From the NCBI GenBank assembly GCA_963720075.1, contig CAVREG010000019.1, forward strand, positions 992,001 to 1,056,000: a stretch of 64,000 nt of DNA, given 5' to 3'. The stretch is from PALSA-188 sp963720075 (GTDB taxonomy: Bacteria > Acidobacteriota > Terriglobia > Terriglobales > Acidobacteriaceae). Position numbers and translations under genes: made by a program. This document shows, piece by piece, positions 8,479-17,631 of this stretch (its first letter is position 1; each line of letters starts with the position of its first letter). The notes beneath the pieces were generated by a model. That model had not been told where the DNA came from. It worked only from the letters and a program-made list of their open reading frames with translations, and ran no database searches.

Positions 8479-9363
8479 CTATGGAAGCTTCAGGTTAAAA
8501 AGTACTGCCGGATCCACATACACGCCTTCCCACCTGACGGCGACATGTAAATGAGGCCCGGTTGCCCGTCCGGTGCCTCCGCTTAAGCCGATCAATTGCC
8601 CGCGCTTCACATGCTCCCCTTCTTTAACTTTGAATTCCGAAAGATGCATGTAAATCGTCAACAGACCCTGACCGTGATCCAGCATCACGCAATTTCCTTC
8701 AAAAAACATGGGCCTCGCCACTAAAACCGTGCCGCTATTGAGAGCCAGGACCGGAGTGCCTTGGGGCACCGCGTAATCGAGACCTTGATGCATGCTCTGG
8801 ACCTGGCCGTTGAAAGTCCGCAGCGTCCCAAAGACGTCGGAAACCCTTGCGTTCACTGGAGGGTCAAACTTTCCAGACCATTCCTTTAGCGGGTTCGGCG
8901 GTACGCTGAATATTTCCTGCTTAAAGCTCTTGTCCTCCATGGCTTTTTTAAGTTGCTCGGGGTCGGGTTCGGTAAATTTCTTCGCTACGGTAACCGCGAT
9001 GCTTTCATACGACCCGCGGGCGATGGCGATCTTCCGCAGAAAAGTAATCTTCGTTCCACGGGCGGTAATCCCCGTCAGCTTGAATGGATACCGTCCCTCT
9101 TTTGTTTCCAGGCTAACTCCGGCGATGGCATACCACTTCTTTTTATGCGGATCGAACGAAAAATAGACTTCGTGATCCAGCCATTTTCCATGAAGAGCTT
9201 TCAGGTGGAGTGGCGCGGCGACTTGAAACACGATCGGAGAGCCATTTACCAATCGCGGAGGCTGCCAACGAACCGTCCATGCATTTTGGGCTGAGGCGGA
9301 GTGAAGCAGCAACGCACCGGCAAGCGACAAAAGTAAAATGTATCTATGGAGTGATCTGATCAT
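8479..9363 (-). CDS. Secreted M23-family metallopeptidase (LytM-type)
   Basis: A zinc peptidase of about 294 residues with a C-terminal LytM/M23 domain (about residues 180-290) that cuts peptidoglycan cross-bridges or activates amidases. The zinc ligands are visible: HQGLDYA (H and D), and GPHLHVAV (second H of the HxH), with the glycine-rich turn LIGLSGGTG between. The N-terminal two-thirds (about 30-165) form beta-rich domains common in secreted M23 proteins. The atg at 9363 gives a clean signal peptide (R-S-L-H-R, then ILLLSLAGALLL, cleavage after SASAQ); the upstream GTG at 9408 would put 15 extra residues before it. It is transcribed divergently from an L,D-transpeptidase gene 62 bases away, so two cell-wall enzymes share one promoter region. 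Confidence 0.87.
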   Translation of the reverse strand: MIRSLHRYILLLSLAGALLLHSASAQNAWTVRWQPPRLVNGSPIVFQVAAPLHLKALHGKWLDHEVYFSFDPHKKKWYAIAGVSLETKEGRYPFKLTGITARGTKITFLRKIAIARGSYESIAVTVAKKFTEPDPEQLKKAMEDKSFKQEIFSVPPNPLKEWSGKFDPPVNARVSDVFGTLRTFNGQVQSMHQGLDYAVPQGTPVLALNSGTVLVARPMFFEGNCVMLDHGQGLLTIYMHLSEFKVKEGEHVKRGQLIGLSGGTGRATGPHLHVAVRWEGVYVDPAVLFNLKLP

Positions 9364-9425
9364 TCGGGTAGGGGACAAAAACAGACTAGCACCAACCTCG
9401 AGTATCACCGTCTATAATTCGGCGC

Positions 9426-9938
9426 ATGGGTCGGCAGTTCTTATCGCTCGCATTGGCGCTCGCCATTGGATTTTCGTGGAATCTTGCCATCGCTGCAGGA
9501 CTACCCCAGGACGAAAAGGCCGACAGAGTGGTAGTGGTGAAGCAGGATCGCACTCTAACTTTATTCAGGCATGGCGCGATCCTGAAAACATACAAAATCG
9601 CGCTGGGCGGAAGTCCTGTTGGCCCAAAGACTCGTCAAGGCGACCACAAAACTCCCGAGGGTATTTATACCCTCGATAGTAGAAATGCTCACAGCCGGTT
9701 TTACCGCTCGATTCATATCTCATATCCCAATGCCGAAGACCGTCGTCGAGCGGGCAAACTGGGCGTACCTTCTGGAGGAGATATTTTTCTTCACGGATTA
9801 CCGAATGGCTTTGGCTGGTTAGGCAATACTCACCGTCTGAAAGATTGGACCGATGGCTGCATTGCCGTGACCAATGATGAAATCGACGAAATCTGGCGCA
9901 CGGTGCCTGATGGAACCGTGATTGAGCTACGTCCCTAA
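9426..9938 (+). CDS. L,D-transpeptidase family protein (YkuD domain)
   Basis: A 170-residue exported protein: signal peptide (MGRQFLSLALALAIGFSW, cleaved near AIAA), then a YkuD catalytic domain (about 33-170). The catalytic motif reads HGLPN...DWTDGCIAVTN, that is the conserved His and the Cys of the SxGC motif, here with Asp in the place of the common Ser/His context. Such enzymes make 3-3 peptidoglycan cross-links or attach lipoproteins to the wall; single-domain forms with this HGxP pattern are common in Gram-negatives. No LysM or binding domain is present. It is divergent from the M23 peptidase, and both probably act on the wall in the periplasm. Confidence 0.87.
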   Translation: MGRQFLSLALALAIGFSWNLAIAAGLPQDEKADRVVVVKQDRTLTLFRHGAILKTYKIALGGSPVGPKTRQGDHKTPEGIYTLDSRNAHSRFYRSIHISYPNAEDRRRAGKLGVPSGGDIFLHGLPNGFGWLGNTHRLKDWTDGCIAVTNDEIDEIWRTVPDGTVIELRP

Positions 9939-10048
9939 ACTTCGCATTCGAGCTATGCTAGTATTTTCGCTTCCGTGGGGATATATCTGCAACGCATCCT
10001 CGAGGACCCTAATCATCATCCAAGTTTTCCCGAAGACTAGGGAGCAGA

Positions 10049-11305
10049 ATGACGATGAAAGATACTTTGGGAGTCTTGTTGGCTGGAGGAGCCGGAGAGC
10101 GGCTCTATCCGCTGACGCGCGATCGTGCCAAGCCTGCCGTCACTTTCGGCGGCATGTATCGCATCATTGATATCACTCTTTCCAATTGCATCAACTCTGA
10201 TCTACGCCGGGTTTACATCCTCACTCAATATAAAGCGCTGTCTTTGAACCGCCATATCCGCGAGGGCTGGAATATTGTTGGCCGCGAAATGGGTGAGTTC
10301 ATCGAAGTGCTTCCTCCCATGAAGCGGGTCAGCGATCAGTGGTACCAGGGCACGGCTGATGCGGTGTATCAAAATATTTATTCCATTGGGTCCGAGCAGC
10401 CGCGCCACGTTTTGATTCTCTCCGGCGACCACATCTACAAGATGAATTACGGCCGCATGTTAAAACAGCACAACGACTCCGGTGCTGACGTCACACTGGC
10501 AACAATTCAGGTTGATCCTGAGGAGGTTGCGAGATTCGGCGTTGTGGACGTAGATCGCGACTATCGGGTGGTTGGATTTTTGGAGAAACCTAAACAGACT
10601 GACTTGCGATCACCGTACAATCCCTCCAAGGTTTCGGCGTCAATGGGCATTTATATTTTCAATACCGACGTGCTGATCCCGGTACTTTTGAAAGATGCAG
10701 AGGATGAAAACTCAAGCCACGATTTTGGCAAAGATATTTTGCCCAAAATGATGGACGACTACCGTGTATATTCCTTCGATTTCGTGGATGAAAACAAGAA
10801 GGAAGCACTTTACTGGCGGGATGTTGGTACTCTGGAGGCCTACTACGAGGCGAATATGGACATCGTCTCGGTATCGCCGGTGTTTAATTTATACGACTCG
10901 CAGTGGCCGATCCGCACTCATCAGCGGCAGTATCCACCCGCGAAGTTCGTTTTCGCCGAAGCCGGCCGCACCGGGCAAGCTTTGGATTCAATCGTCTCGG
11001 CGGGATGCATCGTTTCCGGCAGTAGCGTCCGTAACAGCGTGCTTTCACCGGACGTACGAGTAAATTCCTACAGCGACATTGACGCCAGCATTTTGTTCTC
11101 TCACGTCAACGTCGGGCGGCATTGCCGTATTCGCAACGCCATCATTGACCGGGACGTGCATATCCCCGAAGGAACGACGGTTGGCTACGACCCCGAAGCC
11201 GATCGCCAGAAGTATTTCGTGACCGAAAGCGGCATCACCGTCGTCACTCGCGATTACTCACTGTTTGAAAACCCGGTCACTGTGGACTACTTCACCAGCG
11301 AGTGA
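10049..11305 (+). CDS. glgC: Glucose-1-phosphate adenylyltransferase (ADP-glucose pyrophosphorylase)
   Basis: A 418-residue enzyme making ADP-glucose from ATP and glucose-1-phosphate, the committed step of bacterial glycogen synthesis. The N-terminal nucleotidyltransferase signature LLAGGAGERLYPLTRDRAKP (residues 10-29) is intact, as are the GTADAVYQN and SGDHIYKMNYG segments that shape the active site, and FLEKP further on. The C-terminal left-handed beta-helix (about 310-418) is present, so the allosteric interface exists. The atg at 10049 follows AGGGAGCAG. Length matches the family (about 420). Genes for a GH13 amylase (15.7 kb) and malQ (38.2 kb) elsewhere in the window also point to glycogen or maltodextrin turnover. 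Confidence 0.96.
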   Translation: MTMKDTLGVLLAGGAGERLYPLTRDRAKPAVTFGGMYRIIDITLSNCINSDLRRVYILTQYKALSLNRHIREGWNIVGREMGEFIEVLPPMKRVSDQWYQGTADAVYQNIYSIGSEQPRHVLILSGDHIYKMNYGRMLKQHNDSGADVTLATIQVDPEEVARFGVVDVDRDYRVVGFLEKPKQTDLRSPYNPSKVSASMGIYIFNTDVLIPVLLKDAEDENSSHDFGKDILPKMMDDYRVYSFDFVDENKKEALYWRDVGTLEAYYEANMDIVSVSPVFNLYDSQWPIRTHQRQYPPAKFVFAEAGRTGQALDSIVSAGCIVSGSSVRNSVLSPDVRVNSYSDIDASILFSHVNVGRHCRIRNAIIDRDVHIPEGTTVGYDPEADRQKYFVTESGITVVTRDYSLFENPVTVDYFTSE

Positions 11306-11373
11306 ATCAGCCGGATAGTTGCTAATTCTCTGGTAAAACCGAGTCGCGTCCGCATGTTCTAGAATGAGCCTTC

Positions 11374-12120
11374 TTGATTTCACCTGATCATCTTGATCGC
11401 CTTCGTGTCGTCCTGGTGTCTACGCGCAATCCACTCAATATCGGCGCGGCCGCTCGTGCTATGAGTAATTTCGGGGTGGGCCGCCTGCGCGTCGTTAATC
11501 CCTATGATCCTGCATTTCGCGAAGCGCGTTCCGCTGTCGGAGCGTCTAAAGTTTTGACAGGCGCGAAAGCGTTCTCAAGCATTGCGGAAGCAGTTGCAGA
11601 TTGCGTTCTCGTGGTCGGAACTACGGCCGCTCGCAACCGCGACATTGAGCACCCAGTTCGGCGGCTGGAATTTGGCTCTCGTATCATCCGCAAACAACTC
11701 GCATCCGGACGCGTCGCACTTCTTTTCGGTTCGGAAAAGCGAGGACTCTCAAATCACGACCTCAGCTACTGTCATTGGCTGATGCGAATTCCAACCAGCG
11801 AACAGAATTTTTCCATGAACCTCGGGCAAGCTGTTGCTGTTTGCTTATACGAACTGGTGCGCGATCCGAAGACAGCCTCAAAAACAGAAAAACTCAAACT
11901 GGCAAGCTCCCGGGATTTCGAAAGGATTGTTGATTTACTTCTGGAAGCGATGCAAACTAGCGGCTATCTCAAGCGTCGTCCCATCGCGGACGTTGACGAA
12001 CGGATTCGACGCATGGTCCGGCGCCTCAACTTGCCAGAACGCGATGCAGTAGCGTGGCTGGGTATTCTGCGGCAGATTTTGTGGAAGTTGAAATCGAAAG
12101 AAGAATCAATCAATCTTTAG
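11374..12120 (+). CDS. TrmJ-like SpoU-family RNA 2'-O-methyltransferase
   Basis: A 248-residue SPOUT (alpha/beta knot) methyltransferase. The three SpoU motifs are visible: NPLNIGAAARAMSNFG (motif 1, about 19-34), LFGSEKRGLSN (motif 2, about 118-128) and IPTSEQNFSMNLGQAVAVCLYEL (motif 3), which bind S-adenosylmethionine and dimerise. The C-terminal extension is of the TrmJ type (methylation of tRNA position 32), although other SpoU enzymes are close. In this frame a stop precedes and no ATG or GTG is available before motif 1, so TTG at 11374 is taken as start; a weak ribosome site accompanies it. It lies downstream of glgC by 68 bases. Confidence 0.85.
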   Translation: MISPDHLDRLRVVLVSTRNPLNIGAAARAMSNFGVGRLRVVNPYDPAFREARSAVGASKVLTGAKAFSSIAEAVADCVLVVGTTAARNRDIEHPVRRLEFGSRIIRKQLASGRVALLFGSEKRGLSNHDLSYCHWLMRIPTSEQNFSMNLGQAVAVCLYELVRDPKTASKTEKLKLASSRDFERIVDLLLEAMQTSGYLKRRPIADVDERIRRMVRRLNLPERDAVAWLGILRQILWKLKSKEESINL

Positions 12121-12162
12121 CTTGTCGCGCAAGATGGAGCATTCCCCGAAAGGAAAACAACC

Positions 12163-13305
12163 ATGTCTGATTCAATCAACAAAGAAATTACGCGGAGAGG
12201 ATTTCTGGCCAAAGCAGGCGTGGGTCTGGTTGCAGCGAATGCCTCTCAAGCATTCCTGGGGCGCTCGTTTGCGCAACTCATAGTTCCAGAGCCTCCGGGA
12301 AAGAAAATGGGGTGGGCCATCGTCGGCCTCGGCAGCCTGGCGATCAACCAAATTTTGCCGGCTTTCGCAAAGTGCGAACAGTCCCAGCCTGTTGCGTTTG
12401 TAAGCGGCCATCCGGATAAAGCGTATAAGCTTGCGCTCAGGTACGGGGTGAATCCTAAGAATATTTACAACTATCAGAATTACGATTCCATCAGGGACAA
12501 CCCTGAAGTTGACATCATCTATATCGTTCTGCCGAACAGCATGCACGCCGAATACACCATTCGCGGGCTTCAGGCCGGCAAGGATGTACTTTGTGAGAAA
12601 CCAATGGCCAACACGCCCACTGATTGCCAGGCAATGATTGATGCCGGCCGCAAAGCCAATCGAAAACTGATGGTTGCTTACCGCTGCCGATATGAGCCAT
12701 TCAATCAGGAGATGATAAGAATGGCGCGATCCCAGGAACTGGGACAACTCAAAGTTTTTCTCGGCGATACCGGCTTCAAGATCGGCGATCCCACGCAGTG
12801 GCGATTGAAGAAAGCTATGGCTGGCGGCGGTTCACTCATGGACATAGGCATCTATAGCCTTCAGGCGGCGCGCTACATTTCCGGAGAAGAACCAATCGAG
12901 ATCAATGCCATGAGTTACAGCACTCCCGGCGACGTGCGTTTTAAAGAAGTAGAAGAAACAATCACGTTTCAATTGCGTTTTCCGAGCGGCGTGTTGGCGA
13001 ACTGTACGTCGAGCTACGGTTATTCAGGACAGGCCCGTTTCCGTGCAGTAACGACCGATGGCTGGTTCGAGTTGGAACCTGCCATGTGGTACACCGGCAA
13101 CCGCATGCGAGTGAACCGCGGCAATTCGCTCGCAGAGATCACTATTCAACCGAAGGATCACTTCGCCTCGGAAATGGATCATATGTCGCAATGCGTGATG
13201 AACGATAAAGAACCGCTAACGCCGGGAGAAGAAGGGCTGCGGGATTTGAAGCTCATCACCGCAATCTACGAGGCGGCACGATCCGGCCGGACCGTAAAAG
13301 TATAG
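12163..13305 (+). CDS. Tat-exported Gfo/Idh/MocA-family oxidoreductase
   Basis: A 380-residue NAD(P)-dependent sugar oxidoreductase. The N-terminus carries a twin-arginine signal (ITRRGFLAKAG, then a hydrophobic stretch to about residue 38), so the folded enzyme is sent to the periplasm with its cofactor, as for glucose-fructose oxidoreductase. The Rossmann motif is GLGSLA (about residue 55, within WAIVGLGSLAIN), the conserved EKPM is at about 146, and the second domain has the MDIGIYSLQAARY segment that carries the catalytic Asp and Tyr/His positions. Closest architecture is GFOR-like; substrate unknown. The atg at 12163 follows AAAGGAAAAC. Confidence 0.88.
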   Translation: MSDSINKEITRRGFLAKAGVGLVAANASQAFLGRSFAQLIVPEPPGKKMGWAIVGLGSLAINQILPAFAKCEQSQPVAFVSGHPDKAYKLALRYGVNPKNIYNYQNYDSIRDNPEVDIIYIVLPNSMHAEYTIRGLQAGKDVLCEKPMANTPTDCQAMIDAGRKANRKLMVAYRCRYEPFNQEMIRMARSQELGQLKVFLGDTGFKIGDPTQWRLKKAMAGGGSLMDIGIYSLQAARYISGEEPIEINAMSYSTPGDVRFKEVEETITFQLRFPSGVLANCTSSYGYSGQARFRAVTTDGWFELEPAMWYTGNRMRVNRGNSLAEITIQPKDHFASEMDHMSQCVMNDKEPLTPGEEGLRDLKLITAIYEAARSGRTVKV

Positions 13306-13308
13306 CCT

Positions 13309-13325
13309 GGGTGGCTGGGCCACCC
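13309..13325. repeat. GC-rich hairpin after the oxidoreductase gene
   Basis: GGGTGG/CCACCC with a 5-base loop immediately after the stop codon at 13305. It may be a terminator or one of the dispersed palindromes seen elsewhere in the window; there is no T-run. Confidence 0.35.
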
Positions 13326-13453
13326 GCCCATCCTCATGTCCCCAGGGGTTATTGATTTTTCATCTCACTTCCTGACTTTTCTCATATCTTGTATTGTGCA
13401 ACTGCGTTCTGCATGCCCATGAAGGCAAGCATCAAGCGAGGAAGCGATCGAAA

Positions 13454-14842
13454 TTGGGAACGTCGATCTTTCAATCCGTCTCAGGTCAGCGCAAGACAAA
13501 GTCCGCCCGCCTCACTCTTTGGCCCTTAGTCGCCGCGACCTTCTTCATGGTCTCGGGCGGAGCGTATGGAATCGAAGACATCGTTCACGGTGCCGGGTAT
13601 GAGCTTGCAATTCTGATCCTGCTGTTGACTCCGATTCTCTGGAGCCTGCCGACCGCGTTCATGATTGGCGAACTGTCGAGCGCTCTGCCATGTGAGGGCG
13701 GGTATTACGCGTGGGTTCGGCGCGCCATGGGGAATTTTTGGGGATTCCAGGAGGCATGGCTCTCGCTTGTGGCGTCCATTTTCGACATGGCGATTTATCC
13801 GACGCTGTTTGTGGCCTATCTCAGCCGATTGTTTCCCTGGTTTGCCGAAAATTATCGAGGCTGGATGGTGGGAGCAAGCGTAGTTGTCATTTGCGCGGTG
13901 TTGAATATTGCTGGCGTGCGAGTCGTCTCTACCACTTCTCTCTGGCTTTTCGTTTTACTTTCGGCTCCGTTCGCATTGATGGTGGTGATCGCTCCGTTCA
14001 AGCACGCGGCTCTGCTTCATGCCGTCACCACGCCGACGACTTCGAAAGTCAACCTCGTAGGCGGCGTTCTCATCGCCATGTGGAACTATATGGGATGGGA
14101 CAATGCATCAACTATCGCCACTGAGGTAGAGCGTCCTCAGAGGACCTATCCCCACGCCATGCTGTTGGCAGTGGGCATTGTGGCCATGAGCTACATCTTA
14201 CCGGTTGCCGCTGTTTGGATGACGCAGCTTCCGGCAAACGCGTGGGAAACCGGCTCGTGGGCCGATATCGCTGGACTTTTGGGCGGACCGTTATTGCGCG
14301 TCGCTTTAGTTGTCGGAGGAATGATCAGCGCGTTCGGCATGTTCAATGCTCTTGTGATGAGCTATTCGCGGGTTCCTCTCGCCATGGCTCAAGACGGAAT
14401 GTTGCCGCGCGTTTTTGCGAAACTTCATCCGCGCACGCGAGCGCCATGGGTTGCGATTATCGCTTGCGCCGCGGGCTGGGCCCTCTGTCTGGACCTGGGT
14501 TTCGAGCGGCTGGTTACGATAGACATTCTGCTGTACGGACTTAGTTTGATTCTGGAATTCGCGGCTTTAATAGTCTTGCGGGTGCGCGAACCGGAGCTTT
14601 CGCGGCCTTTCCGTGTGCCCGGCGGGATGTTTGGAGCAATCGCCGTTGGCATCGCACCGATGTTGCTGCTGGGATTCTCGATCCTTCGGAGCGAGTCAGA
14701 GAGAGTTATGGGAATCAGCTCTTTCGAACTTGGCATGATCTTGATTGCAGGTGGTGTTGCGGCTTATTTTTTGAACCGTGCGTTCAAGCCTCGCGGTTGG
14801 GGAGTCGCCGAAGACCCGCAGCCCACATCTCGTCACATGTAG
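13454..14842 (+). CDS. APC-superfamily amino acid permease
   Basis: An integral membrane transporter with about 12 hydrophobic segments, of the APC amino acid-polyamine-organocation superfamily. The first helix contains the broken-helix substrate motif (FFMVSGGAYGIEDIVHGAGY), the region facing sodium or proton coupling and amino acid backbone binding, and later segments (PCEGGYYAWV, GWDNASTIATEVERP) are typical of the family. It moves amino acids or polyamines across the inner membrane. The frame is open from a TTG at 13394, but TTG at 13454 has a good GAGGAAG ribosome site nine bases upstream and gives the usual short cytoplasmic N-terminus; the start is therefore uncertain by 20 codons. Substrate cannot be told. 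Confidence 0.85.
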   Translation: MGTSIFQSVSGQRKTKSARLTLWPLVAATFFMVSGGAYGIEDIVHGAGYELAILILLLTPILWSLPTAFMIGELSSALPCEGGYYAWVRRAMGNFWGFQEAWLSLVASIFDMAIYPTLFVAYLSRLFPWFAENYRGWMVGASVVVICAVLNIAGVRVVSTTSLWLFVLLSAPFALMVVIAPFKHAALLHAVTTPTTSKVNLVGGVLIAMWNYMGWDNASTIATEVERPQRTYPHAMLLAVGIVAMSYILPVAAVWMTQLPANAWETGSWADIAGLLGGPLLRVALVVGGMISAFGMFNALVMSYSRVPLAMAQDGMLPRVFAKLHPRTRAPWVAIIACAAGWALCLDLGFERLVTIDILLYGLSLILEFAALIVLRVREPELSRPFRVPGGMFGAIAVGIAPMLLLGFSILRSESERVMGISSFELGMILIAGGVAAYFLNRAFKPRGWGVAEDPQPTSRHM

Positions 14843-14890
14843 CCTTCCAGATATCCTCGTCAGGGTAGGCGAGCGGTGGCTCGTCAGTCC

Positions 14891-14928
14891 GCGAAGTTTC
14901 GCTTCGCTGGCAGGGGAGGACACCTGCC
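14891..14928. repeat. Palindromic repeat cluster downstream of the permease gene
   Basis: Two adjacent hairpins, GCGAAG/CTTCGC (14891-14907) and GGCAGG/CCTGCC (14909-14928), inside a GC-rich gene-free stretch at 14843-15000. They resemble in style the inserts within lhr and may be a dispersed REP-like element that also serves as a transcription stop. Confidence 0.45.
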
Positions 14929-15027
14929 CCTACGCGTGCGAATCCAAACAACCTCATTTTCGAGATTATTTGAACGCCTCATGTATATTGTCCCCCAGAG
15001 CATTTGGATCTCGAAAAAATCCCTTTC

Positions 15028-15435
15028 ATGACTAAACGCAAATCACAAGGCGCGTACATGATCTCGGCGGTCGCGGAGATGTACGGTATTCATCCGCAAA
15101 CTTTGCGCCTTTATGAGCGTGAAGGATTGCTCAAGCCCTCCCGCACCGAAGGCAATACTCGCCTCTACACCGACGAGGACTTGCAACGCCTGGAATTTAT
15201 TTTGTCTCTAGCGCGCGACTTGGGGGTAAATATCTCCGGCATGGCGATCATCCTGCAAATGCGGGAGCGCATGGAGGAGATGCAGCGCCAGATTCAGGAT
15301 TTCGTAAAATACATTCAGGAAGAGGTACTGGCCCGCGCCAGCGCGGCTACCGACGCATCTCGCGGGGCAATCGTTCCATTGCGGCGGCCTTTTATGACTC
15401 CGGCTAGCACATTCACAAAAGAGAAAAAACGCTAG
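15028..15435 (+). CDS. MerR-family regulator, HspR-like
   Basis: A 135-residue transcription regulator. The N-terminal winged helix is the MerR/HspR type: YMISAVAEMYGIHPQTLRLYEREGLL (from about residue 11), then SRTEGNTRLYTDEDLQRLEFI, followed by a coiled coil (about 75-105). HspR represses heat-shock operons by binding HAIR inverted repeats and uses DnaK as co-repressor; no dnaK, grpE, clpB or HAIR site is found nearby, so the target is elsewhere. No effector-binding Cys or drug-binding domain follows. ATG at 15028 is preferred; a TTG eight codons earlier is possible. Confidence 0.85.
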   Translation: MTKRKSQGAYMISAVAEMYGIHPQTLRLYEREGLLKPSRTEGNTRLYTDEDLQRLEFILSLARDLGVNISGMAIILQMRERMEEMQRQIQDFVKYIQEEVLARASAATDASRGAIVPLRRPFMTPASTFTKEKKR

Positions 15436-15453
15436 CCGACGCTTCGAGCGGAG

Positions 15454-15624
15454 TCACAACGGATCAATACTTGCTTCATCTACGAGCATGATCGGGATCT
15501 CGTCCCGGACGGGATAAACGCGGCGACATTCCCCACACTTGAGACTTGAGCCATCTTCCTTTTGCGCTAACGGCTTCTTGCATACGGGACACACCAGAAT
15601 TTCCATCAACTCTTTCGTGATCAT
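15454..15624 (-). CDS. Trm112-like zinc-ribbon protein (YcaR/UPF0434 type), 56 aa
   Basis: A short gene on the minus strand encoding MITKELMEILVCPVC, then KKPL, and further on LKCGECRRVYPVRDEIPIML. Four cysteines (residues 12, 15, 30, 33) form two CxxC pairs, and the tail after them matches the Trm112/UPF0434 family. In eukaryotes and archaea Trm112 is the activating partner of several methyltransferases; in bacteria the role of the short form is unclear. Length is typical (55-65). It sits tail to tail with the HspR-like gene, 18 bases apart, and upstream of the GH13 gene end, with its own start at 15624. Confidence 0.85.
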   Translation of the reverse strand: MITKELMEILVCPVCKKPLAQKEDGSSLKCGECRRVYPVRDEIPIMLVDEASIDPL

Positions 15625-15688
15625 CGAAGCATTGTACGCTTAGGGCACGGAGTTGGGATGCACTCGGCGCCCCAATGTGAAGGAAACC

Positions 15689-17395
15689 CTACTGAGTTTC
15701 ACCGATCCACGCGCCAAACGGTTCCATCACAATGCAGCCGGTGGGTACGTGCCGGTCTGCCCTAAAAGACGAGAGGAGTGTTTTCGCCACAGTCGCGTGA
15801 ATTCCCCTCGCAGCGAGATCAAGGAACACCTTCTGGGCCACGCTGCTCATATTGAGCACTACGAGCACGTTCTCACCCTTATAGCTCCTCATATAGGAAA
15901 GCACATTTGGATCGCTCTCGTTCAGCGCGATATACTCGCCGTCCAGCAGAGCTTTGTTCGTATGCCGCATGGCAAGAAGCTGCTGATAATAGTTCAGGAT
16001 CGAATGCGGATCCCGCTTTTCAGATTCTACGTTGTAAGTTTTGTAACGAGCGCCCACGGGCAGCCAGGGTGCGGCAATGCTGAATCCGGCATTCGTTCCG
16101 GTGTTCCACTGCATGGGAGTGCGCTCGCCGTCGCGGCCTTTTTCTTTCGGCCAGCCCAACTTTCCCATTGAATCCTTCACGTCCTCGGGGCGTTTGGGAT
16201 CGTTGTTCTCCATTCCAATTTCTTCTCCGTAATACATGACTGCAGTTCCACGCAGCGTCAAATAAAGGGACGCCATCAGTTTCGCGATTTGGTCATTATG
16301 CTGTCCGTCCCCATAGCGGTCGTAAACGCGGCGAATGTCATGATTGCTGAGAACGTAAACCGGCCAGCCCCCGGAACCATCCACCCATGCGATTTGCTTG
16401 CGAAAATCCGGCGGAGAAAGCTTGTTGACCATGGTGAACATAAAATCCATGGGCATGTTCACTTCATCGTTATGTTCGCCGTAGTAGCGCTTCAACTGAG
16501 CAATATCGTTGGTCCAGGTTTCGCCGATTAAGACCGCGTTGTAGTCGTCGGCGACCTTGCGCAGGCGCTGCAATACACCATGCAGTTCAGGTTGATTTTT
16601 GTCATAGATTTCACGCTCCACGGGATCGCCGAATGCGTTCTTTTTATCGTCAACCACGGGATTGTCGCGAAACTTGGAATCAACAAACATCACGTCAACC
16701 GCATCAAGCCGAAAACCGGCGATGCCGCGCTTGTACCACCATCGCGTCACGTCGAACATGTTCTTTTCCACTTCCGGATTGCGCCAGTTCAAGTTCGGTT
16801 GCGGGGGATAAAAATAATGGTAGTACCACTGACTGGTTGTGGGTTCATACTTCCACGCAGAACCGCCGAAGTTGGATGTCCAATTATTCGGCGGCAGGTT
16901 CGGGCCTTTTCCGTCTTGCCAGATGTACCAATCTCTCTTCGGATTGGTGCGCGAAGATTTCGCTTCCTGAAACCACTTGTTCTGATCGGATGTGTAGGTC
17001 AGCACAAAGTCGAGCAGCACACGAATGTTGCGCTGCTTCCCTTGCGCCAGCAAATTATCCATATCGTTCAACGTGCCGTAGTCTGGGTTCACGTTGTAAT
17101 AATCGGAAATGTCGTATCCCCAATCCACTTGAGGCGACGGAAACATGGGAGCGATCCAGAGCGCATCTACTCCGAGCCAGTGCAGGTAGTCGAGCTTCGA
17201 GGTGATGCCGGGAATGTCGCCGATGCCGTCATTATTGCTGTCGGCAAAACTGCGCGGATAAATCTCATAGAAGACAGCATGCTGCCACCACTGATGACCT
17301 TCTTCGTCAACGGCGCTTTTCTGTGCCCACGCTGATGAACCAACCGCAACGAGAAGTCCTAATGCCAGTCTCGCAACGATTTTCTGCATCAACAT
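15689..17395 (-). CDS. Secreted GH13 alpha-amylase-family glycosidase
   Basis: A 568-residue exported enzyme: signal peptide (about 1-25, ending SSAWAQ), a (beta/alpha)8 barrel and a C-terminal beta domain. The barrel start VFYEIYPRSFADSNNDGIGD is of the oligo-1,6-glucosidase / alpha-glucosidase / trehalose synthase branch. The catalytic triad is visible: nucleophile Asp231 in GFRLDAVDV, acid Glu292 in IGETW, and Asp353 in SNHD. Odd point: conserved region I, normally D-x-V-x-N-H, reads DFVLTYTSD (129-137), so the substrate-contacting His is Tyr134 and the preceding Asn is Thr133. The enzyme may therefore have altered sugar binding or activity. It likely hydrolyses or rearranges alpha-glucosides in the periplasm. 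Confidence 0.88.
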   Translation of the reverse strand: MLMQKIVARLALGLLVAVGSSAWAQKSAVDEEGHQWWQHAVFYEIYPRSFADSNNDGIGDIPGITSKLDYLHWLGVDALWIAPMFPSPQVDWGYDISDYYNVNPDYGTLNDMDNLLAQGKQRNIRVLLDFVLTYTSDQNKWFQEAKSSRTNPKRDWYIWQDGKGPNLPPNNWTSNFGGSAWKYEPTTSQWYYHYFYPPQPNLNWRNPEVEKNMFDVTRWWYKRGIAGFRLDAVDVMFVDSKFRDNPVVDDKKNAFGDPVEREIYDKNQPELHGVLQRLRKVADDYNAVLIGETWTNDIAQLKRYYGEHNDEVNMPMDFMFTMVNKLSPPDFRKQIAWVDGSGGWPVYVLSNHDIRRVYDRYGDGQHNDQIAKLMASLYLTLRGTAVMYYGEEIGMENNDPKRPEDVKDSMGKLGWPKEKGRDGERTPMQWNTGTNAGFSIAAPWLPVGARYKTYNVESEKRDPHSILNYYQQLLAMRHTNKALLDGEYIALNESDPNVLSYMRSYKGENVLVVLNMSSVAQKVFLDLAARGIHATVAKTLLSSFRADRHVPTGCIVMEPFGAWIGETQ

Positions 17396-17631
17396 CCTCC
17401 CCTGGTATTTGAACGGTAATTGTACGGAAAGACTTGTTTGTATGCCACTTGCAGCCGAACCACGTTTTTTGAGCAGGCAAAAGAAATAGTGTCTAAAAAA
17501 GAGTTACCACCTGCTGTCTCGAGCGAACTATCTTTTGCTGGCGACACTGTCCGAGTTATTATTGATTTTTCGGAGTGCTTCTACTAGAGTGACGCCCAAT
17601 TACCTTTTTGAAAGACCCTTCAGGAGAATTC

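Noticed and set aside
16580..17335. 251-residue plus-strand ORF opposite the GH13 gene
   Set aside because: Overlaps a secreted glycosidase with a signal peptide and intact triad; the reading has no motif of its own.
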